Source: Chamaelirium japonicum (Eukaryota > Streptophyta > Magnoliopsida > Liliales > Melanthiaceae). Taken from it: 64,000 bases of DNA. The first letter of the stretch is position 1; each line of letters starts with the position of its first letter. The position numbers and the translations under genes were made by a program. The stretch covers positions 96,936,014 to 97,000,013 of the forward strand of contig OX393549.1 of assembly GCA_947650365.1 (NCBI GenBank). Direction: 5' to 3'. The notes under the pieces are model-generated. The model was given only the letters and a program-made list of their open reading frames with translations, was not told the origin of the DNA and made no database searches. This document shows, one piece after another, positions 1 through 10,800 of the stretch.

Positions 1-794
1 GACCCATGACTTTCCTCTTCCTTGTCATTGTCCGCCAGATTTGTCTGTGGGTTGAATTGTCGTTGAGGACAATAGGCTGACTTGTGTCCTGGCTGATCTA
101 CCGATTCGTGCTCTTGTCGCAGGTTTTGGCAACTTCTGTTTTGGCTGATCTGCACGTAGTTTGCCATCAGATTTGTGCTCTTTTCCCTAACGCGACGACT
201 AGTGCGCTCGGATACTTTCGAGGACGAATTCTGGAACACACTTTGTTTGGAATCGGAAGGGAGGAACTTCCGTTGCAACATTTCCCTCATGTGTGTCCAA
301 GTGGAAATTTTATCTTTTCCTTTTCTACCCCTAGCGGTCTGCAACTGTTTCCACCAAACCAGTGCATGACCTTTCAGTTTAAGGCTGACAAACTTAACTT
401 GTTTGTCGCGGGGGATTTTCTTCCACTCGAAATACCGGTCGATATGCTCGGCCCACTCTAGAAACTCTTCGGGATCCATCCGACCCCCGAACTCAGGAAT
501 TTCTATGTTGATGCTTTGATCCCAGCCCCAATGGGACTTCGATCTCCTATGAGTTCTGCTATTCCGCCTATCAGATCCATTAGAGGAACTGACGCTGGCT
601 CCTCCTGACTCTAGGTCTAACTCACTATGCCCTGGCGACGCTCTAGTCCTGTGTTCCCGATGGGGTCGAGGTGGATTCTGGGATTTGGTGACGGCCAAGG
701 TCAATTTTTCTATTTGGGTCTGAAGCCTACCCATGTGTTCCTGTTGCCTTATGAAGGCATCGTGCCAAGTGCGGGGTGGCAACGATCCAGCCAT
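1..794 (-). pseudogene. Ty3/gypsy gag (partial, frameshifted)
   Basis: Read from an ATG at 794 down to the window edge, this is the capsid-type Gag of a gypsy retrotransposon. The start region reads MAGSLPPRTWHDAFIRQQEH, followed by a Ser/Arg-rich stretch. The retrotransposon Gag core follows at about 490-300, with IPEFGGRMDPEEFLEWAEHI, WKKIP and then HALVWWKQLQ and EMLQRKFLP. A degraded zinc-knuckle segment, GHKSAYCPQ, lies near 60-30. A one-base deletion near 390-393, just after WKKIPATNK, breaks the frame, so the copy is inactive. The order LTR, primer site, gag reads leftwards, and protease and polymerase should lie left of the window. Gag would package the element's RNA in cytoplasmic particles. 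Family assignment is confident; the exact break position is by eye. Confidence 0.85.
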
Positions 795-997
795 TATAGA
801 TTCTATCGACTCACTACAGAGAGAAAAGGGATGGTCCTAATATGTATGCGATCACGCGATGCGTGTTACTAAGTAATGCAAGACACTAACTAAATGAAAA
901 GAAGGAAGAATAAAATAAAATTTTTTTTCAGCAAGCACGCGATGATGCAAATGATGCAAGAGGACCGGCCGTTGCGTAAGAACGCGACGACTAGTGC

Positions 998-1009
998 GCT
1001 CTGATACCA
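998..1009 (-). other. Primer-binding site of gypsy element (tRNA-iMet)
   Basis: On the - strand this reads TGGTATCAGAGC, complementary to the 3' end of plant initiator-Met tRNA. It lies three bases (AGT) inside the 5' LTR. It fixes the orientation of the element and shows which LTR is the 5' one. Confidence 0.85.
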
Positions 1010-1012
1010 ACT

Positions 1013-2227
1013 TGATGGGATCTGTTACTAACTAGATGGGATGCGTATGCTTGAAATAAACCAAATGCAGAATTTAAAACAGTAAATCAGATTTCAGCAT
1101 GTTATAAACAAAGTTCAGCACAGCCTATAACCATGATTCATCGCCCATTCATTCCCAAACAGATTTAACTCAACGAGATAATAAAATTGACAAGAAGAGA
1201 CTTAATTTCAGATTAATATAACTGAATTCCAGCAATGAAACAATAACATAATCTCAAATAATAAGCCATTGTATCAAAGAACAACCACAAACCTAAACGA
1301 TAAAATCCTAATGGATGAGACTCTCGGAAAACCAAGGAATTTCGGAAACCCTAATATAATTTCAGCAATAAGGCCGGTTAGGGAACAAGAAGGATATCAC
1401 ATGAAAATTATCGAGGATCGATCTCACCGTGCTTTGGTCAATGATGACTGCTGACAGGTACTCCGTTGTTGCAGATGAAAAGGCGGAAGGGGAGGCGTGG
1501 TCCAGAAGACGGGGTGAAGAAGCCGAGACGATGGATCTTTGATGATGAGGAAACTCCGCGTCGATCTTCCGCGAAGCCGTAGACGAGTAGCGAGGCGACG
1601 GGGTAGAAGCGTGCGGAAGGAAGAAGTAGACAAGAAGCAGAGAGGATTTCTTCGGAAGGGATACACCGAACAAGTGCAACGCTTCTCCGTTCTAGGGTTT
1701 CAATTCATCTTCATCATTCCCTTTCTCAATTAGGGTTTTAGGTTTTATAGGGGATGACACATAAAAAACACAAAAGGAAAGAAAGGGGAGAGAGACCGAT
1801 CGTGTAGAGAGAGAAACGGACGCGGGAGGAGAGAGAGAGAGGGACGCGCGCAAGGGGCCGGCCGGGTGTGGTGTGCGGTTGGCTAGGATTTAGGGTTTTT
1901 AGTCTCCCTTGAATCTCATCCATTGAGATGTTATTCTCACTTAAGATCCTATGGCTAAGACTCTAACACGGAAATGAGTCAGTTCGGCATCTGTTGCTCG
2001 AACCGGATGCGAACATGGCTCGCACCTACCCAAACCAGAAATAAAAACTGAAATAACTAAAGATCCGTTGGTCGGATCGAAACAAAATAAAAACCAAAAC
2101 TGTGGGGCTTCGATTAAGCTTTCCACTGATGCAGACGGATCGACGATCGGGTTCCTGGATCTCCGGTGCGGATGAAAATACGCCATCAGCTGTAGAAAAA
2201 CTGCACGTAGTAGGCTCGTCTGCATCA
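1013..2227 (-). repeat. 5' LTR of Ty3/gypsy element (copy 1)
   Basis: This LTR is about 1.2 kb. On the - strand it runs from TGATGCAGACGAGCC to CCCATCA, with TG...CA ends. It closely resembles the LTRs at 19572-20805 and 61853-63066, including the purine-rich AGAGAGA/GGCCGG block near 1790-1865 and the segment with GGATCGACGATCGGGTTCCT near 2143. It is followed, in element orientation, by the primer-binding site and gag. The far LTR and its target duplication are outside the window. Confidence 0.85.
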
Positions 2228-4339
2228 GTGACCCTCTTGTAAGCCCGAAATTAGACATTCCGACAAGCTTTCCATATGACTATCTAAGGCTTAACGACGG
2301 GTTGCATTACATTCCGAATCATACTACATGTGCATCTCATTTAGAGTCTATAGGCCTTCAATGCATACATGAAAAGCATCGCATCAAGCACGAGAAAGAG
2401 ACTTTTAACTTTTAATGTCAACAATATTAATATGTTACAGATAATATAAATAAAAGACTCACTTATAATGCTTATATGTCTTGTGTTTTAACAATCTTTC
2501 AATCGGTGCTTGAATTGAACCATGCTGAAATTAATTGCATCGCACTGCAATATGGCTGTTTCTTTGATAAGCAACCGCAACCTATAGCCATATATGAGAC
2601 TTTTTGCTATCGCACAAGCCGATGATCTGCAACACATCTAGCATCCGCATGAACCTTATGTCCTACTACCTTGGCATAGATGTTTATCTGTTTTTTAGCG
2701 TGGTACATAAAACGCCCATGGTAGTATACAGACTGTTTGCGCAGGTTCCCAGGACACTTCGGTTGCAACAGTGGCTACATCAGATTCTTCGGCAGTGGCG
2801 GCTACACACTCAACTTCATGGCATTCCCCGTTATAGTGCATTGTCAGACCAGTACTGAGGATGCTGGAGAGGACGACTACCTTCTGGCATGGCTCCTACT
2901 GGTGGTTCTAGGCTTTTGACTCCTAATCGAAGGGAGTCGAGTTTTCCGAAGACGGGGAGAGTTGATGCATGCAGAAAAGCTTATTGCTGTTTTCAGCTGT
3001 GCATGGAAATCGATGCAGTTGATCGGAGAAATAAATAGTTTATTTTATTGCTCTTTAAATTCTGAACAACTTTCGTTTTTGTTTCATGTCGATGGAATGT
3101 GTGGATCAAAAGTTATGATCATTTCTATTGTAGGCTAACTCAGGCGCGAGAGTTGTGTTCGCACCAACTTTGCTAAGTGACTAATTAATAAAATAAATAG
3201 GCATCGTCAGATGGGTCTCATCAAGGGATGAGATTAAAAGGACTTTAAGTCGCGATCAATGGACGCGATTAAAGATCCTCCGGGATGGATGGATGGGATC
3301 AAAAGGCGTCCAAGGGAACCCAAAACTGTAACCCTAGCCACACCCTGTCTCTCTCCTTTCTTTCGTGCGGCCGCCTCGGGATGTGTGCCCGCGGGAAGAA
3401 GCGGATGCCCCTCCCCTTCCGTCCGTTCTCTCTCCCTTTCTCTCTTTCCTTTCCTTCTTTGGACAGGATAGATACGGGGTCCCTCCGCTTGTTCTAACGG
3501 CTCCTATGTGTCCTTTAAGAAACCCTAATCTCATTAAAAGGGCTTTTTGGGAGAGAAATCGGAGATCTGAATTTTGGTGAAAGAAACCCTTATTTTCCTC
3601 GGGTGTTCTTCGCAGGATTGCGGGATCGGAAAACCTTCTTCGACGAATCTTCCTCGCCTTTTTGCCTCTTCTTCTTTATCATTGGCTTCGATCTCCCCAC
3701 CCCGTCATCTCTTTTCTAGCGAACGATCGCTGCTAGAAGGTTTCTACCTCATAGATCATCATCAACTTGGCTTCGGATCTCCCTCTTCTCGATCACACTC
3801 ATCCTTCCGCCACTTCATCTCGAGCATAGGGCGTTCCTCGCACAGTCGGGCTTCGCCAAAGTATTTTCTGGGCTACGTTCATCAGGTATCTTCTATCCCA
3901 AGGTAACCCTAGGCATAGAACCCTATTTTCTTGACCCTACAGCCACTTTATTGCTTTCCTTTTGGATTCTTAGTTTGCTGTCCTTTTATCGTAGCAGTTC
4001 TATTTTGGCCTAAAAATCATCCCGGTTGCATGAAAAGTTAGATCCATCCATTGAGGGACTTATCCGATATTTATGCATGTGTTTTGATCATCTTCTTGTT
4101 AATTTCAGCATATTTATATATCATATATGATCTGAAATTGAATGTTAGCAAGGCCATAAATACTATTCGTGTGATCTTTGAGTAGATAGCCTTGCTTGTA
4201 TTCATTAGAGGCTTGTTTAGTTACTAATTTATGAAATTCTATACTTATAATATCGTTGACTACATTGTTAAAGCTCTTTTATTATTTCTTTTGCATCGAC
4301 TCATTAATTTAGCAAGCTTGTCTGCATCAGGGGGCCTGA
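2228..4339. other. No gene recognised (2.1 kb)
   Basis: There are short open frames near 2604-2919 and 3259-3906, but none matches a family I recognise. The stretch from about 3240 to 3910 has CT-rich runs and AAACCCTAA motifs, like a plant leader or LTR U5 region, without a partner repeat that I could find. If NRPC2 starts left of the window, this is intronic. Confidence 0.4.
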
Positions 4340-5180
4340 TCTCAGCAGCTTATTTACATATAATTACATTTAACTAAATGTTGTTCTACTTCATTTTTAT
4401 TTTCTCCATTTACTTTAAGTTAATATATGTAAATAAGCAAATGCCCCCCCCCCCCCAAATTTGATTTCAATAAAAATATCAAAAAAATAAAAAACCAAGT
4501 GAATCAAAAAATATACTTTCAGTTTTAGTAGAAGAAAACTGTTTTTTCGGTTTCTCATAAAATTTGTATGTTGAGAAAAGTGGTTAAATCAACTCCTTTT
4601 TTGCTCAAAAAATTCCATAAGATGTAAAACTACAAGTACATCTAGAAAACCATGGTCTGTCAAAATTAATTTTGAATGAATAAAAACTTTTCTTTATAAA
4701 AACTATTTGTTCCAGACTCAATAAAAAAAATGTCACATTTCAGAATAATTTTTGCACGATTTCAATCTTGCACAACTTTTTTGTTTTAAGTCCGTTTTCA
4801 AAATCGTTTGAAGCATTATTTTTACAATCAACTAATCTTTATTTTGAAAACATTTTTATCCACAAAAATGATTAAAAACCATTTGAAAAACATAGATCAA
4901 AACAGGGCCAAACAAGACTACACAAGACTCACAGACTCAATATAAATTACATGCTTTGTGAAGCTCTACACCCCAAGATAGGGTGCAAATATTATCTGAG
5001 TGTTCCAAATGGTGTATATATACTTGGTTTATGACTATCCAGAGATTCACTGAAAAATTCCATTAAAAAATTAATATTTCCCCCATCTCTATAAAATCAC
5101 CATATTTCCACACTGTTAAAATATTTTCATATCTAGTGTCAAAATATTGGCCGAAATGGAAATTTCGAACCTTGGTACTA
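4340..5180. repeat. AT-rich interspersed repeat, copy A (inverted relative to 18218-19010)
   Basis: This stretch is the reverse complement of 18218-19010 over about 0.8 kb. Shared landmarks are TTATTTACATATAATTACAT near 4349, the block around GTTAAATCAACTCCTTTTTT near 4583, the block around GATCAAAACAGGGCC near 4895, and the terminal segment CGAAATGGAAATTTCGAACC near 5153-5172. A run of 14 C lies at 4443-4456. It has no coding capacity. The ends with CAAGGTTCGAAATTT suggest a non-autonomous DNA element, but I found no clean target duplication. Confidence 0.6.
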
Positions 5181-5348
5181 CATCAACCTTGCAAATTAAT
5201 TATCTACTTTATTCATCTTTGTTAAGAAAAAAAACTTGTTCAAGAGATAGCAAGGAACTTATATTTTAGGTCAAATTACAATTTGACCCCTTACACTCTC
5301 CGAGGTTTCTTAAATTACTAAAAACTTACTAAAAACATGGCTTGTCTA

Positions 5349-5477
5349 AGTAGAACGGCAGAATTGGATTAGTGTTTTTGAGAACCCTAATCCCTTTTAT
5401 TTTAATAATAAAAGCCAAATACCAATGAAGTCCATAGACTTATCATAATTACTATAAAGGACAAAAAGACTCCAATA
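5349..5477 (-). repeat. 3' LTR of deleted copia
   Basis: It matches the repeat at 6795-6923 with only a handful of differences. A polypurine tract, AAGGGGAG on the - strand, abuts it at 5478-5485. Confidence 0.85.
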
Positions 5478-5485
5478 CTCCCCTT

Positions 5486-6036
5486 CAAGCTGAAGCAAAG
5501 ATATCAAACATGCCCAGCTTGGATATAGTAGAAAGAAGACAAGTAGGTCCAACCATCTTGGTAAAAGCAGCAACAATTTGAGCAGTAGATGGAACGAATA
5601 CCGGAGTGATGGTACCAAACCAAACATGATCCCGGAGGAAGTGAATATCAACCTCAGCAGCCTCATGTAGGAAACCCAAGCTCTGCTTGAAGAGAATGTA
5701 ACCAAATCATCTCAGTAGTCCCCTGTGCCATAGCACGATAATCAGCCTCAGTAGAAGAACGGGAGACAACATGCTTCTTTTTGCTTTTCCTTGAAATAGG
5801 ATGCGCACCATAAAATGTACAAACTCCAGATGTAGAGCGACGATCTGGAAGGGAACCCGCATAATCTTAATCAATATATCAAGTCAACTCTGATCCATCC
5901 TGAGCCCTATAGAAAAGCCCAAGTCCAGAAGCAGCTTTAAGATAGCGTAGAATCCTCAGAGCCGCCTCCATATGTGATGTGCCCGTATGCATAAACTGGC
6001 TAACCACACTAACCGCAAAGCTAATATTAGGGTCGC
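5486..6036 (-). pseudogene. copia RNase H fragment
   Basis: This is the C-terminal end of a copia Pol. On the - strand it shows ISFAVSVVSQF (end of reverse transcriptase), LRILRYLK, then the RNase H landmarks GSLPDRRSTSGVCTFYG and VSRSSTEADYRAMA. It ends with a KLGM..FASA-like tail just before the polypurine tract. Several stops and a frame change near 5690-5880 show decay. The arrangement, tail then AAGGGGAG then LTR, is standard for copia. It is a relic and encodes nothing functional. Confidence 0.85.
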
Positions 6037-6660
6037 CTACGGAGAACGGGGCGACCTGCGGGGGTCGGGGTGGCCAGTGTTTTCAGAGGCGGGGGCGTAA
6101 GCCGGGGTGTTTTATCTGCTGTGGGACGAGGCATAAGCCCCACGATTTTTTTAAAAATTTTAATATATATATATATATAATTTATATAAAAGAGTGAAAA
6201 TAGATTAAAAACAAACAAAATAAAAAATACTATGAGCAAAGTTAGCAAACAAAGCATTTAAGCCTACAAACATGGTTGATAAATCACAATTATATAAAAA
6301 ACGATAATAAAAATGAACTTGTTATTGTCTTTCAATATCATTTAAGATCTAACCAAAATTCAAACTATCAATGTTTATATTTCATAGATTCTATCATTCC
6401 ATATATGATATAAAACCAATTTAAAACAACTTTAGTTCCCAAAATATCATAATCGTCATCTAAGAAAGTAACACGCATATAAAAGATCACACGGTAGCAA
6501 TCAAATTTTTTTTTTCAACTATGCAAATAAACTCCAGTGGGGCATAAGCCTAGGCCATTGGGGCGTAAAAGGCGTGCCCGGGCATTCGGGGCGTACGCCC
6601 CAGTGGTTCGTGCGTAAGCCTCATAGGAAAAATGCCCCAACTGGAACTGCGGGGGCCGAC
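6008..6660. repeat. GC-rich inverted repeat block, probable non-autonomous hAT-type insertion
   Basis: Both ends are rich in GGGGCGTAAGCC-like motifs in opposite orientations (6075-6145 and 6535-6640) around an AT-rich core with TATATATATA. The left side has CAGTGTTTTCAGAGG at 6077, a hAT-like terminus. I could not identify a convincing 8-bp duplication. It sits inside the deleted copia, so it arrived later. Confidence 0.5.
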
Positions 6661-6794
6661 AGAGGAGAGCGGAGCTGCAGGGGGGCTGCTGAGGGCGTTG
6701 GCGAGGCGGCTGGATGGGTCGGGATCGGAACAGGGAAAACGAGATGAGGTGCATGAGGGGGTCGGGGAAACAGAGGGGGGGTGCTCTGATACCA

Positions 6795-6923
6795 AGTAGA
6801 ACGACAGAATTGTATTAGGGGTTTTGAGAACCCTAATCCCTTTTATATTAATACTAAAAGCCAGATAACAATGAAGTCCATAGACTTATCATAATTAATA
6901 TAAAGGACAAAAAGACTCCAATA
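6795..6923 (-). repeat. 5' LTR of deleted copia
   Basis: It is the partner of 5349-5477. The primer-binding site (complement of GCTCTGATACCA) adjoins it at about 6783-6794, and the GTCTA duplication follows at 6924-6928. Confidence 0.85.
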
Positions 6924-7756
6924 GTCTAAAGGCGAACATATAATAAAAGCTAAGCCATACTTTTTGCATGCTATCATGATAAAACAATCCATAAAATTGA
7001 GTTTTGTTAGTAGAATGTTAAGTTTTAAGGATTATTTTATTTTTATAACATGCAAAAAAGTATTAAGTACCTTTTATTATGTGTTCGTCTTCAGACAGGT
7101 CATGTTTTTAGTAAGTTTAAAGCCAAAAAACATGATCAGTAGGGGGTAAGGTGTAATTTAAGAAATCTCGGGGGGAAAGCCTAATAAGCAAAAACATGAT
7201 CAGTTGTACGCATGAAAGTATATCGGATACGCATCATGTGTATCCATTTATAAAATGTGAAATTGGGATGCGCATGAAAAGTATCAGATACATATCCTCG
7301 TGTATTCGATGAATATCGTGTATCCGGTACGATACGGTCTCACAGTATCCATGCTTCATAGTAAAGAACTAACCCTCCAATACACTAAACATACTTAATA
7401 TGACTGAACTTGACTCACTAAAGACATAACAGCATTGGCCCAATTAGTTCAACATTTTGGACCTAAGTGCCCTTTTTGCTAATGATTTTTATTGACCCAG
7501 AGATGCTTCGACATCAATTTCCAATCAAGATTTACTTTGCCCCCTATATGATGATATTCATGTTGGATTTTGTAGCTTGTTTTTTAAGCAAATACATTTA
7601 ATTCATGTATGCAATATTGTGCACGGTCAATGTTATTTGTTGTTAATGCTGGCATTGAAAGAATTATTCAAGGCTATTTAATTTCCTTTACAATATCGTT
7701 TTCCCCTTATTATGCATATTGTACTTAACTAATAACATTTTATTCGATATTCAAAG
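6924..7756. other. Non-coding, NRPC2 intron (3' part)
   Basis: It is AT-rich and shows no coding similarity that I recognise. It ends in the acceptor ...TTCAAAG immediately before the first recognised NRPC2 exon. Upstream exons of the gene were not found in 1-7756. Confidence 0.5.
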
Positions 7757-7861
7757 CATTGTGTATATCTTGCCTCGGATGGGGGTCGTGTTTGTCGTCC
7801 GCTTGTAATTGCTGACAAGGGCGTATCACGGATTAAGGAACATCACATGAAAGAATTGAGG
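7757..7861 (+). CDS. NRPC2: NRPC2 exon a
   Basis: It encodes [20 protein letters not shown] and then [15 protein letters not shown] (35 codons, phase 0 at both ends). Acceptor is ..AAAG, donor is GTTTGT. This is the first exon recognised in the window. Confidence 0.93.
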
Positions 7862-10800
7862 GTTTGTGTTTGTGGTGTTCTATTTCTGGTGTACTTCCAT
7901 TACAATATTTGATTTGCTCTTATACTAAAATAATCTTTATTAAAGGATGGAGTTCGAACGTTTGCTGATTGTTTACGTGAGGGATTGGTTGAGTATCTTG
8001 ATGTTAATGAAGAAAACAATGCTTTGGTTAGTAACATATCCTTTTGATAAATGTATAGTTTTTTTATATCATAAATACCAATTCATGCTTTGCATACTAA
8101 TAAATTATATCATCAATAGATTGCTCTGCATGAGTATGAGACGGAAAATAATGATTCTGAGGAAGAAAAGGATGATGTGAAGAAATGTTGGATAACCCAT
8201 ATAGAGATTGAGCCATTTACAATTTTAGGTGTCTGTGCTGGATTAATTCCTTTTCCTCATCACAATCAGTCCCCCCACAATACATATCAGGTTTGGCCAT
8301 CTTTTATTGGATTGTTTTATGTTTTTTGATTAAGGGATCCTATCTTTACATCATAAAGCTAATATTTTTGTGTGCCATAGTGCGCTATGGGAAGGCAAGC
8401 TATGGGAAGCATTGGTTATAATCAGGCAAGTGGCTTTGATTGTGATTTTATTGTATTCGTATAAAAATAATGGTAAGATATATTGTTTTTATTTAAATTT
8501 CCATCAAAATGTGTTCGATTGATGTTCTCAGCACTACTACAACAATTATCAGTACTGAAGAAAATTCTGTTCATCCAGTCGGATTTAATAAGCTGAAACA
8601 GTGCATTGGTCTGGATATATCTTTCTGATTAGTGGCATATTAGCTTATTTTATCTGTATGTATTTGTAAGTTCCTTTCTGATGCCTCAGTTTTTGTTTAT
8701 TTGATAAAAATATTAGATAAATGATTATATCATAGACACAGCTCTACAATTTTCCTATTATAGACAGAATTTTGATCGTGATAGTTGCCAATCCTCTAAC
8801 AAGATAATCTAGAAATTTCTAAAACACATTCTCATTGTGAAAGAAAGCCATAGCAATAAAGACCGAAATGTGTAATTTAACATAAAAAGTTGATTTACAA
8901 TACATGGATCTTCTTAGTACAGAAGCACAGACCCCAATATCTACAACCTATTTGTGACTAAAATTCTAAAAGCTAGACTTCAAAAATTAAATGAAAATAG
9001 TTCTACCTCCATTTATTCTTTTTTTTTTGCACTTTTTCTCTGTTTTTTCTGGACTTTTTTCTGCAGAATTCCGGTAAAGGGAAATTAAAATTTGATGCAA
9101 GAGGGAAATTGGAGCCTAAATGGATTTTGTTTTATGACATTGGCCTTAAGTTTGACCGATTTTATTAGTTATGAGTATAATTTGATTAGTTAGCGTTTGA
9201 TATGTTCTTATTAATTTTTGCCCCTCGGAGTGTTTTTGTAAATTCCAAAAATTTTGAGAATTATATATAAAAAAATATTAGAAAAAACAAGGAAAACAGG
9301 AAAATAAACCTTGTTTTTCTTCAACTGTTTTGGGTAGTGGGCCTGAGGTCCCTTTCCATGTGGGGCAATGAATGTTGGACACCCTATTTTCCTGACTACT
9401 GCTAATGAGAGAGGAGTCCCATGACTTCTCTCCAGGATCGCAACTCTTTTCCGGGAATCCTAATCCCTGCTGGAAGTGAGGATGGTGGTCTGGTTAATAT
9501 AAGAAGTTTTCCTCAGGGTTTCCATGGCTTCCTTTTGCTGCTCATCTCTCCTATTTGTTGAATTGCTAGAGTCAGTGCCCATAAATTTATAAGAAATACA
9601 GGAGATGCAGAAAAGAATATGGTGTCGGTAAGGGACCTATCCCCATTCAAGATAGCCTTTAGTTTTTATCTTTGACCTCATTTCAGTTGTAATCGAAGGC
9701 GGGCTGAGTTAACTGTAGACGAGGGGTGTAAAATTCGAAGATTTCAACTACATCCAGATCATCTTGAATGGTTTTGAGATTTTTGTATGATGGGGGCAAT
9801 GTGTGGTCTTTCTCCTCAAGCACTCTCTTCTATCTTCCTCTACGAACCATGGGAGTGGAACACTTTATGAAACAGCTATAGATTCTGAACTGATGAACTA
9901 CTAATCAGACCATCTTACCTGTGGCTACTAAAAAGGGAGTTTGATCTTCAATTCGACAATGGAGTGATCGATGTTTTGCAGATATGGTACTCCAAATGGT
10001 ATTGAAAGATTAATGGAAGGCACCCAATAACTGAACCATCCACCTCCAAATTCGGAAAGGGAAAGGTCACGAGATCCTTAGATCAAAAGCCACTCCATTA
10101 GGCATCGGCCAGGCAATATACCTAGGAAATTTGATGCAAGATCATCCATAAGGTCCTTAACATGCTTAACTACAAGTTTAATAAGTCAATTGGAGTCCTA
10201 TTAGGCACCGTTAATTGTTAATAGTAAGTCAGCTAATAGTTAACTTTCCATTAAATTTTTTTGATGACTTCTAAATATTTTTTGAGTATTAGGGGTTGTT
10301 TTTGTAATTTCAGGCAAAGGATTGGGCAACTCAGAAATTGTGTATTTATACGTGGATATGAGCCCTAATTTAAGTTAAAAATGCCTTGATGACTGATTAT
10401 AGATATTCGACCATTTTGTAATTTGGGATAAAGGAGGGGCAAAGAATTACATTATGATATATTTATAGGAGCCCTTAGTTAAGTACTGCCTTGACGATCG
10501 ATTAGGGAAATGTTAAGAATGGGAAATTTTATATGCACCCAACGATTCTATTTTGTCACATGTCAAGAGCTCCAAAAAACAAAAACCCCATTTATTCCTA
10601 CCCCTACTTTCTAGCGCCGTCGACCTTTGGCCTTACTCCCCACTGCATCTGCCTCCGTCACTGCTCTGCCGCATCCTTTCCAATGCCGCTGAGCCCCCTC
10701 CGGCGCCTCCTCCCTCCTCTATCCTCCCTATCCTTCGTCGATATTCCCAAACAAAACCTTAAACCAACTCAAAAACGTGTATGTGGATGTCCGCCAATTT

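Larger units (their letters stand above)
5349..6923 (-). mobile_element. Internally deleted Ty1/copia element with 129-bp LTRs
   Basis: Two near-identical 129-bp direct repeats (5349-5477 and 6795-6923) flank a short interior, and GTCTA is duplicated exactly at 5344-5348 and 6924-6928. The reverse complement of GCTCTGATACCA ends at the inner edge of the right repeat, so that is the 5' LTR and the element reads on the - strand. What remains inside is a C-rich leader joined to the C-terminal end of the polyprotein. Gag, protease, integrase and most of the reverse transcriptase are missing. A GC-rich repeat block sits inside the leader. Confidence 0.88.

Noticed and set aside
1362-1679. - strand ORFs in the gypsy LTR, also near 2000-2258, 19865-20806 and 62260-63067
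   Set aside because: They recur in all three LTR copies at the same place but with different stops and frames. They are LTR sequence, not genes.
2604-2919. Open frames of 60-84 codons that could be a small gene
   Set aside because: Three overlapping frames are equally open, none has a recognisable motif, and the neighbourhood is repeat-derived.
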